Shown piece after piece: positions 25,481 to 35,024 of a DNA stretch of 64,000 nucleotides; the stretch's first letter is position 1; every line of letters starts with the position of its first letter. The notes below the pieces were generated by a model. That model was not told the DNA's origin. It worked only from the letters and a program-made list of their open reading frames with translations, and made no database searches. The stretch spans positions 248,001-312,000 of the forward strand of contig NZ_LMDV01000009.1 in the NCBI RefSeq assembly GCF_001425175.1, given 5' to 3'. This stretch comes from Nocardioides sp. Root1257. GTDB lineage: Bacteria > Actinomycetota > Actinomycetes > Propionibacteriales > Nocardioidaceae. The position numbers and the translations under genes were made by a program.

Positions 25481-27064
25481 TCAGGCCGGGGTCCCGACTT
25501 CCTCGGGAGCCTCGGGGGCCGCCTCCGGGGCGCCGTGCTGGACGAAGTCCTGCTGCCGGATCAGCACCAGGCAGAGCGCCCCCACGGCGAAGGCGGTGAC
25601 CGCCGCGATCAGGCCGATGTGGTTGAGCGCGTCGACGAAGCTCGACGTCGCCGCGTCGGCCAGGGTCGGACGTACGGCGGGCGGTGCGGCCTCGATGACC
25701 CGCGCGACCTGGCCGCCGGTGACCGCATCGGCGATCTGGTCGGACCGCCCGGCCACCGGCGTCCCGGCCAACTTGTCCTGCAGGCCGGCCGCAACCTGGT
25801 GGCTGAAGATCGACCCCAGGGCGGCGATGCCGGTCGCGATGCCGACCTGGCGGAAGGTCGAGTTCACGCCGGACGCCATGCCGGCCCGGGCGGGCGCGAC
25901 CACGCCGACGGCCGTCGAGACCAGCGGCGGGTTGATCATGCCGACGCCGACGCCGGACACGATGAGGCCGGGGACCAGGTGCGTCCAGCTCGATCCGGGA
26001 TCGATGCCGATCACGAGCAGCAGCCCGACGCCGAGCACCAGGAAGCCGGGCCCGATGAGCCACTTCGTCGGCAGGTGGTCCATGAACCGGCCGGTCACCG
26101 CGGAGGCGACGAACGTGGCCGCCGAGAGGAAGAGCAGCCGGACGCCGGTCTCGACGGCCGAGTAGCCGAGGACGTTCTGGAGGTAGATCACGATGTAGGT
26201 GAGCAGCGAGAAGATCGAGGCCGAGACGCCGAACGCCGCGAGCAGACCGGCGGTGAAGGTCGGCTTCTTCAGCAGCGTCAGGTCGAACATCGGGTCCTTC
26301 TGGAGCAGCTGGCTGACCACGAAGGCGGCCAGCAGCACTGCGGAGGCCACCAGGCTGGCGACGACCGTGCTGTCCCCCCAGCCGTCCTTGCCGGCCTCGA
26401 TCAGCCCGAACACGAGCAGCCCGAGGGCCGAGCTGAAGGTCGCGAAGCCGACCCAGTCCGGGCGACCGGCGTACGGGTTGCGCGACTCCTGGACCCGGGT
26501 CATCGAGATGAACATCGCGACCAGGCAGATCGGCAGGTTCACGAAGAAGATCCAGCGCCAGGACAGGCCGCTGGTCAGGATGCCGCCGAGCACCGGGCCG
26601 ATCGCCACGGCGACGCCGGTCGTCGCGCCGAAGGCGCCGAAGGCGACACCACGGTCCTTGCCGGTGTACGTCGTGCCGAGGATCGCCAGCGAGGTCGCGA
26701 ACATCGCGGCACCGCCGATGCCCTGTCCGGCCCGGGCGATCGCGAGGAACTCGATGCTCGGGGCGATGCCGCACAGCAGCGAGCCGATCGTGAAGAGCGC
26801 CGTGCCGATCACGAACACCTTGCGCCGGCCGTAGATGTCGGCGAGCGAGCCGGCGGTCAGCAGCAGGGCGGCCAGGCTGAGGGCGTAGGCGTCGATCACC
26901 CACTGCAGCCCTGAGAGCGAGGCGTCGAACTGGCTCTGGATGTCGGGAAGCGCGACGTTCACGATCGTCACGTCGAGCAGCAGCATGAACACGCCGGTGC
27001 AGACGGCGACCAGCGTCCACCAGCGGCCCGTGTCGGGTTCGGTCTCTGTCACGTGCTGGGTCAT
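25481..27064 (-). CDS. DHA2-family (14-TM) drug efflux transporter
   Basis: The 527-residue EmrB/QacA-type MFS exporter contains LDVTIVNVALPDIQSQF (motif D1) near residues 30-46, the GSLADIYGRRKVF loop (motif A) and ATGVAVAIGPVLGG (motif C, antiport). Fourteen hydrophobic helices are readable. Upstream GAGG precedes ATG 27064. Its divergent neighbour is a double MarR protein, with an inverted repeat over the shared promoters, typical of a ligand-controlled efflux pair. Its stop lies 21 bp from the start of the Ddn-like gene, which may be co-transcribed. Confidence 0.93.
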   Translation of the reverse strand: MTQHVTETEPDTGRWWTLVAVCTGVFMLLLDVTIVNVALPDIQSQFDASLSGLQWVIDAYALSLAALLLTAGSLADIYGRRKVFVIGTALFTIGSLLCGIAPSIEFLAIARAGQGIGGAAMFATSLAILGTTYTGKDRGVAFGAFGATTGVAVAIGPVLGGILTSGLSWRWIFFVNLPICLVAMFISMTRVQESRNPYAGRPDWVGFATFSSALGLLVFGLIEAGKDGWGDSTVVASLVASAVLLAAFVVSQLLQKDPMFDLTLLKKPTFTAGLLAAFGVSASIFSLLTYIVIYLQNVLGYSAVETGVRLLFLSAATFVASAVTGRFMDHLPTKWLIGPGFLVLGVGLLLVIGIDPGSSWTHLVPGLIVSGVGVGMINPPLVSTAVGVVAPARAGMASGVNSTFRQVGIATGIAALGSIFSHQVAAGLQDKLAGTPVAGRSDQIADAVTGGQVARVIEAAPPAVRPTLADAATSSFVDALNHIGLIAAVTAFAVGALCLVLIRQQDFVQHGAPEAAPEAPEEVGTPA

Positions 27065-27104
27065 GTCCTCACCTGCTGATTCGTTCGGGGGTCAATCATC
27101 ATCT

Positions 27105-27154
27105 ACTTAACGATTACTCGCAGTACGATACGCTGGTTCGTGAATTCGTCAAGT
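27105..27154. promoter_or_regulatory. Divergent promoters with MarR-type operator candidate
   Basis: On the reverse strand TTGACG (27152-27147), a 16-nt spacer and TATCGT (27130-27125) form a good promoter for the exporter. On the forward strand TTAACG (27107-27112), 16 nt and TACGCT (27129-27134) is a weaker one. ACTTAACGATTACTCG at 27105-27120 and the complement of CGTGAATTCGTCAAGT match at 12 of 16 positions, an operator-like inverted repeat. TAACGAT also repeats directly at 27108 and 27158. Confidence 0.55.
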
Positions 27155-27179
27155 GCCTAACGATCAGGGGATGGATCAC

Positions 27180-28064
27180 ATGGGGATGCCCGACGCCTCC
27201 GGCAGTCGCGAGCTGCTCCCTGCGCTGGCCGAGCACCCCGGCCACCTCTTCTGGCGCGCCGCCGCGCGGGTCAACGTCGCGCTCAGCGAGGCGCTCCCGC
27301 CGAACGTCGACGTGCACGCGTACGCCGCCCTGCTCGCGCTCGCGGGCGGAGCCGAGCGGTCCCAGCAGGCGATCGCGGAGTCGATCAGCATCAGCCGCAC
27401 CACGATGGTCAAGGTGGCCGCCAGCCTGTCCGACCAGGGTCTCGTGACGCGCGTGCGCAACCCGAACGACCGACGCTCCTACGCCCTCGCCCGTACGCCG
27501 GAGGGCGCCGCCGCGGCGCGGCGCTGGCGCCGGCACATCGAGGACTTCGAGGACGCGATCACCGCCGGCTTCACGCTCGAGGAGCGCGAGGACCTGAGCC
27601 GGATGCTGGTGCGCATCGCCGGGCCCGAGCTCGCCCCCGACACCCCGGCACCCCTGCTCGACAGCCTCGGGTTCCTGATCACCCGGGTCCACTTCCGGCT
27701 GCACCGCGACTTCGCCGAGATCCTGGAGCCGGTCGGCATCGAGCCACGCCACGTCGGGTGCCTGACGGCGCTCGACGCCGCCGGGCCGATCCCGCAGGCC
27801 CAGCTCGCCCGCATCCTGGGGGTCAGCGGCGCGAGCGTCGTGCAGATGGTCGACGACCTCGAGCGCCGGGGCCTGGTCGAGCGCCGGCGCCTCGCGACCG
27901 ACCGGCGCACCCAGGTGCTGCACCTGCTGCCCGAGGCCGCGGAGGTCGCCGTCGAGGCTCGTCGGCTCAGCGGCACCGTGCTCGCCGAGCGGCTCGCGCC
28001 GCTGAGCGCGGCCGATCGCCAGCGCCTGACCGGCTACCTGGTCCGGTTCGTCACCGCGCCCTGA
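27180..28064 (+). CDS. Transcriptional regulator with two tandem MarR domains
   Basis: The protein has 294 residues from ATG 27180, chosen because AGGGG lies 9 nt upstream; GTG 27153 and ATGs at 27171 and 27186 are alternatives. Each half is a complete winged-helix MarR unit: first QQAIAESISISRTTMVKVAASL with wing NPNDRRSY, second QAQLARILGVSGASVVQMVDDL with wing ATDRRTQ. MarR proteins are normally dimers of one such unit; here a single chain carries both. It probably represses or senses ligands for the divergent DHA2 exporter, and its own promoter overlaps the operator candidate. Confidence 0.88.
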   Translation: MGMPDASGSRELLPALAEHPGHLFWRAAARVNVALSEALPPNVDVHAYAALLALAGGAERSQQAIAESISISRTTMVKVAASLSDQGLVTRVRNPNDRRSYALARTPEGAAAARRWRRHIEDFEDAITAGFTLEEREDLSRMLVRIAGPELAPDTPAPLLDSLGFLITRVHFRLHRDFAEILEPVGIEPRHVGCLTALDAAGPIPQAQLARILGVSGASVVQMVDDLERRGLVERRRLATDRRTQVLHLLPEAAEVAVEARRLSGTVLAERLAPLSAADRQRLTGYLVRFVTAP

Positions 28065-28075
28065 CGAGCGCCCGG

Positions 28076-28471
28076 TCAGGACCCCTGGGGACGGGCGTGG
28101 TCGACCGCCTCGAGCTCCTCGGGCGAGAGCTGCTGCTCGCACCGCCAGTCGCTGATGCTCTTGGCGTAGGTGCGCGCGTCGCTGCGCCCGTGGATCGAGG
28201 TCAGCACGACCCCGTTGCCGCCGTCGTCGAGCAGCGCCACCGACCACGAGAGGTGGCCGCCCATGTCGCCGAAGGCGTCGTAGCGCACCACCGCGAGGTG
28301 GCGCAGCGCGTCGCTGCCCTCGCGGCGCAGGGCCGCGACCTCCTGCCGCAGGCCGTGCACGTCCTCGGGCACGGCCTCCAGCCCGTCGTCCGGCCGGCGA
28401 GCGCCCCGCCGCAGGCCCTCCACCGCGACCAGCAGGGCGACGACGGCGACGACGAGCGCGACGATCTCCAC
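28076..28471 (-). CDS. DUF4446 family membrane-anchored protein
   Basis: The 131-residue protein starts at GTG 28471. One N-terminal transmembrane helix (VEIVALVVAVVALLVAVEGL) is followed by a basic linker, a short coiled region (EDVHGLRQEVAALRREG) and the DUF4446 core (RYDAFGDMGGHLSWSVALLDD, SIHGRSDARTYAK). Function unknown in the family. It is divergent from pheA. Confidence 0.85.
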   Translation of the reverse strand: MEIVALVVAVVALLVAVEGLRRGARRPDDGLEAVPEDVHGLRQEVAALRREGSDALRHLAVVRYDAFGDMGGHLSWSVALLDDGGNGVVLTSIHGRSDARTYAKSISDWRCEQQLSPEELEAVDHARPQGS

Positions 28472-28532
28472 CCCCTGAGGGTAGGTCTGCCCGCCGGACA
28501 CGAGCCGTAGCGGCACGCGCCAACGTGGGACC

Positions 28533-29387
28533 ATGACCGGCGTGACAGGACGCATCGCCTACCAGGGCGAACCCGGCGCCAACTCCCACCAGGTGTGCAA
28601 CGAGCACTACCCCGACTGGGAGGCCGTGCCGTGCGCGTCCTTCGAGGACGTCTTCGCCGCAGTCGAGGGTGGCGACGCGGATCTCGCGATGATCCCGATC
28701 GACAACTCGATCGCCGGCCGGGTGGCCGACATCCACCACTTCCTGCCGAGCTCGAGCCTGCACATCGTCGCCGAGCACTTCCTGCGGATCCGGTTCTGCC
28801 TGATGGGCCTGCCCGGCACCTCGATCGACAAGATCCAGACGGTGCACAGCCACGTGCACGCGCTCGGCCAGTGCCGCAAGATCATCCGCGAGCACGGGTT
28901 CAAGGCGGTGATCTCCGGCGACACCGCCGGCGCCGCGCGCGAGGTGGCCGAGCTCGGCGATCCGACGATGGGCTCGATCTCGCCGCCGATGGCCGCCGGC
29001 ATCTACGGCCTCGAGGTGCTCGCCGAGGACGTCGAGGACGAGGACCACAACACCACCCGCTTCGTCGTGCTCTCCCGCGACCTGGTCGAGGCGCCGCACG
29101 GCAACGGCCCGGTGGTCACCTCCTTCATCTTCAACGTCCGCAACCTGCCGGCCGCGCTGTACAAGGCGCTGGGCGGGTTCGCCACCAACGGCGTCAACAT
29201 GACCAAGCTGGAGAGCTACATGGTCGACGGCTCCTTCGCCGGCGCGACGCAGTTCCTCGCCGAGGTCGACGGCCACCCGCACGACCTCGGCCTGCGACGC
29301 GCGCTCGAGGAGCTCGCGTTCTTCACGACCGACGTGAAGATCCTCGGCGTCTACCCGGCCGACGCCTTCCGCGACCAGGAGCGCTAG
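28533..29387 (+). CDS. pheA: Prephenate dehydratase
   Basis: This 284-residue monofunctional enzyme converts prephenate to phenylpyruvate for phenylalanine synthesis. The catalytic domain has IAYQGEPGANS at the start, ADLAMIPIDNSIAGRVADIH and ISGDTAGAAREVAELGD. The C-terminal ACT domain (TSFIFNVRNLPAALYKALGGF, NMTKLESYMVDG) binds phenylalanine for feedback. Its stop overlaps the convergent VOC gene by 4 bp. Confidence 0.95.
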   Translation: MTGVTGRIAYQGEPGANSHQVCNEHYPDWEAVPCASFEDVFAAVEGGDADLAMIPIDNSIAGRVADIHHFLPSSSLHIVAEHFLRIRFCLMGLPGTSIDKIQTVHSHVHALGQCRKIIREHGFKAVISGDTAGAAREVAELGDPTMGSISPPMAAGIYGLEVLAEDVEDEDHNTTRFVVLSRDLVEAPHGNGPVVTSFIFNVRNLPAALYKALGGFATNGVNMTKLESYMVDGSFAGATQFLAEVDGHPHDLGLRRALEELAFFTTDVKILGVYPADAFRDQER

Positions 29388-30160
29388 GACCCCGCCGCAC
29401 CCATCAGGTTGAACATCGCACCCTGCGGGTCCGCCAGGAGCGCCATCCGGCCGACGCCCGGCACGTCGAACGCCGGCGCGACCACGGTGCCGCCGAGCTC
29501 GACGACCCGGGAGACGGTGTCGTCCACCGACTCGACGTTGAAGTAGACGTTCCAGTGCGGACGGACGCCCTCCATCATCGGCGGCATCGCCCCACCGACC
29601 TGGCGGCCCTCGACCATCAGGCAGGTGTAGTCCATGCCGCCGTCCATCGCCTGCTTCTCCCAGCCAACGCCGAGCACTTCGGTGTAGAACGCGGTCGCCG
29701 CGTCGAGGTCGGGCGAGATGAGCTCGTTCCAGATCGGGGTGCCGGGCTCGTTGGCGCGGACCGTGCCGATCGTGGCGCCGGCCTGCCAGAGGCTGACGAA
29801 GGCGCCGGACGGGTCCTTGACGACCGACATCCGGCCGAGGTCCATGACGTCGAACGGCGCTGCCTCGACCGTCCCGCCGGCCGCCTCGACCTTCGCCGTG
29901 ACCGCGTCCACGTCGTCGACGGAGAGGTAGACGCCCCAGTAGGCCGGGTGGTCCTCCATCCCGGGCATCGGTCCGCTGATCCCGGCGACCGAGTCGCCCT
30001 CCTTGCCTACGGCGACGTAGTAGCCGGCGTCGCCCATCGGCACGTCCTCCAGCTCCCAGCCGAACAGCGGCCCGTAGAACTCCTTGGCCGCGGCCTGGTC
30101 GGGCGTCGTCAGCTCGACGTAGCTGGGCGTGCCCTGCGCGTACTTCTCCATCTTCGGCAT
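29384..30160 (-). CDS. Two-domain VOC (glyoxalase/bleomycin-resistance fold) protein
   Basis: The 258-residue soluble protein is made of two homologous VOC halves of about 125 residues, each with a TPDQAAAKEFYGPLFGWE-like opening (second: DLDAATAFYTEVLGVGWE). Such repeats are common in actinobacteria as 27-kDa antigen-like or hydroxylase-type proteins. No substrate or metal triad can be assigned with confidence. It is divergent from larB. Confidence 0.88.
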   Translation of the reverse strand: MPKMEKYAQGTPSYVELTTPDQAAAKEFYGPLFGWELEDVPMGDAGYYVAVGKEGDSVAGISGPMPGMEDHPAYWGVYLSVDDVDAVTAKVEAAGGTVEAAPFDVMDLGRMSVVKDPSGAFVSLWQAGATIGTVRANEPGTPIWNELISPDLDAATAFYTEVLGVGWEKQAMDGGMDYTCLMVEGRQVGGAMPPMMEGVRPHWNVYFNVESVDDTVSRVVELGGTVVAPAFDVPGVGRMALLADPQGAMFNLMGAAGS

Positions 30161-30237
30161 CTCAGTGCTCCCTCATGTGTCTCGACCGACCCCACCCGCC
30201 AGACAACACCCGACCACCGACAGTGACAACGTCTCTC

Positions 30238-30259
30238 GGGTGAACGAGTAGGTTCACCC
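30238..30259 (+). promoter_or_regulatory. Perfect palindrome abutting the larB start
   Basis: GGGTGAAC at 30238-30245 and GTTCACCC at 30252-30259 are perfect 8-bp inverted halves with a 6-nt centre, ending one base before the GTG. TAGGTT at 30249-30254 could be the -10 of a leaderless transcript starting at the GTG. It reads as an operator or a start-masking hairpin. Confidence 0.6.
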
Positions 30260-30260
30260 C

Positions 30261-30955
<695 letters not shown>

Positions 30956-30959
<4 letters not shown>

Positions 30960-32119
30960 CCGCGGTCTGGGTCGACGCGTCCTCCGGCGCCAGCGGCGAC
31001 ATGCTGCTCGGCGCCCTGGTCGGTGCCGGGGTGCCGGTCGAGGTCCTCCAGGAGGCGATCGACGCGGTGGCGCCCGAGCCGATCGCGCTCCGCGTCGAGG
31101 AGGTACGCCGCGGCGCCCTGGCGGCCACCCGCGTCCACGTCGACGTGGCCGAGTCCCACCACCACCGGACCTGGCGCGACGTCCGCTCGATGCTGGCCGG
31201 CGCCGAGTCGGCGCTGGCGGTCTTCGAGCGGCTCGCTGTCGCCGAGGGAGCCGTCCACGGCGTACCGGCCGACGACGTCCACTTCCACGAGGTCGGCGCG
31301 CTGGACGCGATCGCCGACGTCGTCGGGGTGTGCGCGGGCTTCGCCCACCTCGGCGCGACCAGCGTCACCGTCTCCCCCGTCGCGGTCGGCTCGGGCACCG
31401 TCCAGACCGCCCACGGCACGCTGCCGGTCCCACCACCCGCGGTCGCCGAGCTCCTGCGCGGCGTCCCGACGTACGCCGGGCCGGCGCCCATGGAGCTGTG
31501 CACGCCCACCGGGGCTGCGCTGCTGACCACCCTCGCCACGGCGTACGGCCCGCAGCCGCCGATGACCGTCGACACCATCGGGGTCGGCGCGGGCGGGCGG
31601 GATCCCGAGGGTCACGCGAACGTGCTCCGGCTCTTCGTCGACGGTGGTATCGAGGCTCGCTCCGCTCGCACCTCGACCGCCGAGGGGCCGCTGCTGCTGG
31701 AGTGCAACGTCGACGACCTCGACCCCCGGGTCTGGCCGGCCGTGATCGCCGCGCTGCTCGAGGTCGGGGCCTCGGACGCCTGGCTGACCCCGATCCTGAT
31801 GAAGAAGGGCCGCCCGGCGCACACCCTCAGCGTCCTGGTCGACGCGGCACGCGCCGAGGACGTGCGCGCCACGATCTTCCGCCAGACCAGCACGATCGGG
31901 CTCCGCGAGCAGCCGCTGACCAAGCACGCCCTCGACCGTGAGATGGTGGCGGTGGAGGTCGGCGGACACACCGTGGCCGTCAAGCTGGCCCGGCACCACG
32001 GCGTCGTGGTCAACGCCCAGCCGGAGTACGACGACGTCGCACGCGCCGCCTCCGACCTCCAGCGCCCGGTGGCCGACGTGCTCGCCGAGGCGACCTCCCT
32101 CGCCAGGAAGTTCCGCTAA
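30956..32119 (+). CDS. larC: Nickel insertion protein LarC
   Basis: The 387-residue protein has DASSGASGDMLLGALVGAGVP at the N-terminus, VHFHEVGALDAIADVVG in the middle and the C-terminal domain (LLLECNVDDLDPRVWPAVIAALLEVGA, LTPILMKKGRPAHTLSVL). It inserts nickel into the pincer cofactor, using CTP in studied enzymes. Here LarC is one continuous frame, with no LarC1/LarC2 frameshift. A dispersed repeat (31643-31685) adds about 14 residues, GIEARSARTSTAEG, in frame between the two domains. LarE and LarA are not in the window. Confidence 0.93.
31643..31685. repeat. Dispersed repeat, copy C, in frame inside larC
   Basis: GGTGGTATCGAGG, then CTCGCTCCGCTCGC, then ACCTCGACCGCCGAGG. It matches the flank pattern of the copies at 13738 and 20612. 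It lies in the inter-domain linker of LarC without disrupting the frame. Confidence 0.5.
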
Positions 32120-32710
32120 GTGGATCCCGTCGTCATCGGCCTGACCTTCCTCGCGATCTTCGTCGTCGAGCTGCCCGACAAGACGTTCCTCGCGACCCTG
32201 GTGCTCGCGACGAAGTACCGGCCGGTCCTGGTGTGGATCGGCGTCAGCCTGGCCTTCCTGGTGCAGACCCTGGTCGCGGTGCTGCTCGGCCATGCGGTGT
32301 CCTTCCTGCCCGAGGAGATCGTGCAGGCGGCCGCCGGGCTGATGTTCCTGGTCGGCGCCGTGATCCTGATCCGGGAGGGCCGCAGCCACCAGGAGGCGGC
32401 GGCCAGCGACGAGGAGGTCGACACCAAGGAGGCCACCGGCTACAAGGCCGTGCTCGCCAGCTTCCTCGTGCTCTTCGCCGCCGAGTGGGGCGACCTCTCC
32501 CAGCTGCTGACGATCTCCCTGGTCGCGAAGTACGAGGAGCCGGTCGCGGTCTTCATCGGCGCCCTGAGCGCGCTGCTGCTGGTCAGCGGCCTGGCGGTCG
32601 TCGCGGGCCGCCAGCTGCAGCGCTTCGTCAAGCTGCACGTGCTGCACTACATCGGCGCCGGGGTGTGCGTGGTGCTCGCCGCCATCACGGCGTACGAGCT
32701 GCTCTCCTAG
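32120..32710 (+). CDS. TMEM165/GDT1-family cation transporter (UPF0016)
   Basis: The 196-residue membrane protein has about six helices in two repeats. The family cation motif occurs twice, ELPDKT at residues 17-22 and EWGDLS at 122-127, so the G of the first ExGD motif is replaced by P. Known members move Mn2+ or Ca2+ in exchange for H+. GTG 32120 immediately follows the larC stop, so it is co-translated with a nickel pathway. Nickel or manganese export for the cofactor is inference. Confidence 0.88.
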   Translation: MDPVVIGLTFLAIFVVELPDKTFLATLVLATKYRPVLVWIGVSLAFLVQTLVAVLLGHAVSFLPEEIVQAAAGLMFLVGAVILIREGRSHQEAAASDEEVDTKEATGYKAVLASFLVLFAAEWGDLSQLLTISLVAKYEEPVAVFIGALSALLLVSGLAVVAGRQLQRFVKLHVLHYIGAGVCVVLAAITAYELLS

Positions 32711-32731
32711 GCGGTTCTCTAGGCTGGGCGC

Positions 32732-33934
32732 ATGACCACTCACGGCGCCGACTCCGAGGTCGGCCGTCTCCAGACCGTCCTCCTCCACCGACCCGGCAAC
32801 GAGCTCAAGCGGCTCACGCCGCGCAACAACGACCGGCTGCTCTTCGACGGGATCCCGTGGGTGGCGCGCGCGCAGGAGGAGCACGACGGCTTCGCGGAGG
32901 CGCTGCGCGGGCGCGGCGTCGAGGTGCTCTACCTGACCGACCTGCTGACCGAGACGCTGGAGAGCGACGCGGCCCGCAACCACGCGATCACCACCGCGCT
33001 GGCCGGGCTGCACCTCGGCGACACGCTGCGCGCCTACCTGGCGCGGTTCCTCTCCGAGGCATCGCCCGAGGAGCTCACCGGGTACCTGACCGCCGGCATC
33101 CGCAACGACGAGGTGCGGGGCGGGTTCGGCATCGTCACGTCGCTGCTGGCCCACGACGACTTCCTCATCGACCCGCTCCCCAACCTGCTCTTCACCCGCG
33201 ACTCCTCGGTCTGGGTGCGCGACCGGGTCGCGGTCACCTCGCTGGCCATGCCCGCCCGCGCGCGGGAGACGCAGCTGACCGAGCTGATCTACACGCAGCA
33301 CCCGCGCTTCGTCGGCACCCGCACGGTCCACGGCTGGCACCACGAGCACGTCGAGGGCGGCGACGTGCTGCTGCTGGCGCCCGGCGTGATCGCCGTCGGG
33401 GTCGGCGAGCGGACGACCCCGGCGGGCGTCGAGCGGTTCGCACGCCAGGCGTTCGACGTCGGGCTCGCGCACACCGTGCTCGCCGTACCCATCACGCAGG
33501 AACGCGCCACGATGCACCTCGACACCGTCTGCACGATGGTCGACGTCGACAAGATCGTGATGTACCCCAACGTCGCCGACTCCCTCACGGCGTACGCCGT
33601 CACGCCGACCGGCGACGGCACGCTCACCGTGGCCGACGCCGAGCCCTTCCTGGTGGCGGCGGCGAAGGCGATGGAGATCGACACGCTGCACCAGATCGAC
33701 ACCGGCCTCGACCCGGTCACCGCCGAGCGCGAGCAGTGGGACGACGGCAACAACACGCTGGCGATCGCGCCCCGCGTGGCGGTGGCCTACGAGCGCAACG
33801 TGGAGACCAACGCCCGGCTCGAGGAGGCCGGCATCGAGGTGGTCCGCATCGCCGGGTCCGAGCTCGGCTCGGGTCGGGGCGGTCCGCGGTGCATGAGCTG
33901 CCCGGTGACGCGGGAGCCGCTCCCGGTCGACTGA
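32732..33934 (+). CDS. arcA: Arginine deiminase
   Basis: The 400-residue enzyme hydrolyses arginine to citrulline and ammonia. Motifs are [15 protein letters not shown] at the start, [22 protein letters not shown] with a catalytic His, and RCMSCPV at the end with nucleophile Cys387. No arcB, arcC or arginine/ornithine antiporter lies next to it, so the ATP-yielding ADI pathway is either split or not used. It ends with a 14-bp terminator hairpin. Confidence 0.95.
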   Translation: MTTHGADSEVGRLQTVLLHRPGNELKRLTPRNNDRLLFDGIPWVARAQEEHDGFAEALRGRGVEVLYLTDLLTETLESDAARNHAITTALAGLHLGDTLRAYLARFLSEASPEELTGYLTAGIRNDEVRGGFGIVTSLLAHDDFLIDPLPNLLFTRDSSVWVRDRVAVTSLAMPARARETQLTELIYTQHPRFVGTRTVHGWHHEHVEGGDVLLLAPGVIAVGVGERTTPAGVERFARQAFDVGLAHTVLAVPITQERATMHLDTVCTMVDVDKIVMYPNVADSLTAYAVTPTGDGTLTVADAEPFLVAAAKAMEIDTLHQIDTGLDPVTAEREQWDDGNNTLAIAPRVAVAYERNVETNARLEEAGIEVVRIAGSELGSGRGGPRCMSCPVTREPLPVD

Positions 33935-33963
33935 GGGCGGTCAACGGCCCGGGACGTGAAAGA

Positions 33964-34001
33964 CCCGGTCGTTGTCGACGGGGGAGGCGACAACGACCGG
34001 G
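33964..34001. terminator. arcA terminator hairpin
   Basis: CCCGGTCGTTGTCG at 33964-33977 pairs perfectly with 33988-34001 around a 10-nt loop. It lies 30 nt past the arcA stop and ahead of the convergent DUF5926 gene. Confidence 0.8.
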
Positions 34002-34081
34002 CAGCGCGACACTACGTCCCCGACGCGTTCACGGACAAACTGCACGCGCCGAAGTGACGTGAACAACGTGCAAGGTTCAGG

Positions 34082-35014
34082 TCACCGCAGCGTGACCTGG
34101 CGGTTGGCGAGCCCGGACCGGGCCGCGCGCTCCTCGGAGGACAGGTCGGAGTCGTCGGCCAGCGCCGCGGCGAGGTCGGCGGCGAACCGCTCGGCGGGCT
34201 CCTCCAGGGCCTCCGGGCCGGTCCCGACGGGGAGGTCCCAGACCGGGGCGAGCAGGCCGTGGGCGCGGAACATGCCGACGAAGCGCGAGTCCTCCACGAG
34301 GACGTCCTTGCCCGCGGCGTGCAACCGGGCGAGCGCGTCGAGCAGCGTGTCCTCGGGCTCCGGCATCACCCAGCGCAGGTGCTCCTTGGGGCCGACGTTG
34401 GTCCAGTACGCGCTCTCGACGCTGGTCAGCCGGGCGGTCGGGTTGGCGGCCGAGTTGGCCTGCTCGAGCGCGGCCTCGGCGGCGGCGCGGTCGGACTCCG
34501 GGACGTCGGCGACCCAGAAGCCGAACCCGTCGTGGACGGTCACGGCCAGCGTGTCGTCGGTGATCAGGTCCTGCAGCCGCGGGCCCTCTCCGGGCGGGTC
34601 GGTCAGGCCGACCACGCCGGGCTCGGCGGTCAGCGCGAGCTCGAGGACGGCGCCCAGGTCGCGGGCGGGGTCGCCGAAGTTGTGCTGCACCTGCAGCCCC
34701 AGCCAGATCTCGCCGTTGTCGCGCACCATCGCGGGCGCCGCCATCGGCAGCAGCGTGCAGAGCCGGACCACCCGGTCGGCGTCGCTCTTCAGGGTCAGCG
34801 GGGCGGTCGCCGCGGGCACCAGCTCGCGCAGGGCCACGACGTCGCACTCCGACGGCATCCCCTCGAAGGGACGGCCGACGTACACCGACGCCGCGCCGCC
34901 CGGGGCGCCGTGGCAGGCCTTGTAGCGCTTGCCCGAGCCGCAGGGGCAGGGCTGGCGGGGGCCGACCTCGCCGGCGGCGGGCGGCTTGGGCTTCGTGCGG
35001 GACTTCTTGGCCAT
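34082..35014 (-). CDS. DUF5926 family protein with SEC-C zinc motif
   Basis: The protein has 310 residues. A Lys/Pro-rich N-terminus leads to CPCGSGKRYKACHG at residues 23-36, the SEC-C zinc-binding motif also found at the SecA C-terminus. The rest is a DUF5926-type domain (YVGRPFEGMPSECDVVALRELVPAAT). Function unknown. It is the last gene of a tight chain with the GDPD, ABC-F and ATPase genes. Confidence 0.85.
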   Translation of the reverse strand: MAKKSRTKPKPPAAGEVGPRQPCPCGSGKRYKACHGAPGGAASVYVGRPFEGMPSECDVVALRELVPAATAPLTLKSDADRVVRLCTLLPMAAPAMVRDNGEIWLGLQVQHNFGDPARDLGAVLELALTAEPGVVGLTDPPGEGPRLQDLITDDTLAVTVHDGFGFWVADVPESDRAAAEAALEQANSAANPTARLTSVESAYWTNVGPKEHLRWVMPEPEDTLLDALARLHAAGKDVLVEDSRFVGMFRAHGLLAPVWDLPVGTGPEALEEPAERFAADLAAALADDSDLSSEERAARSGLANRQVTLR

Positions 35015-35024
35015 GCAGAGGAAC

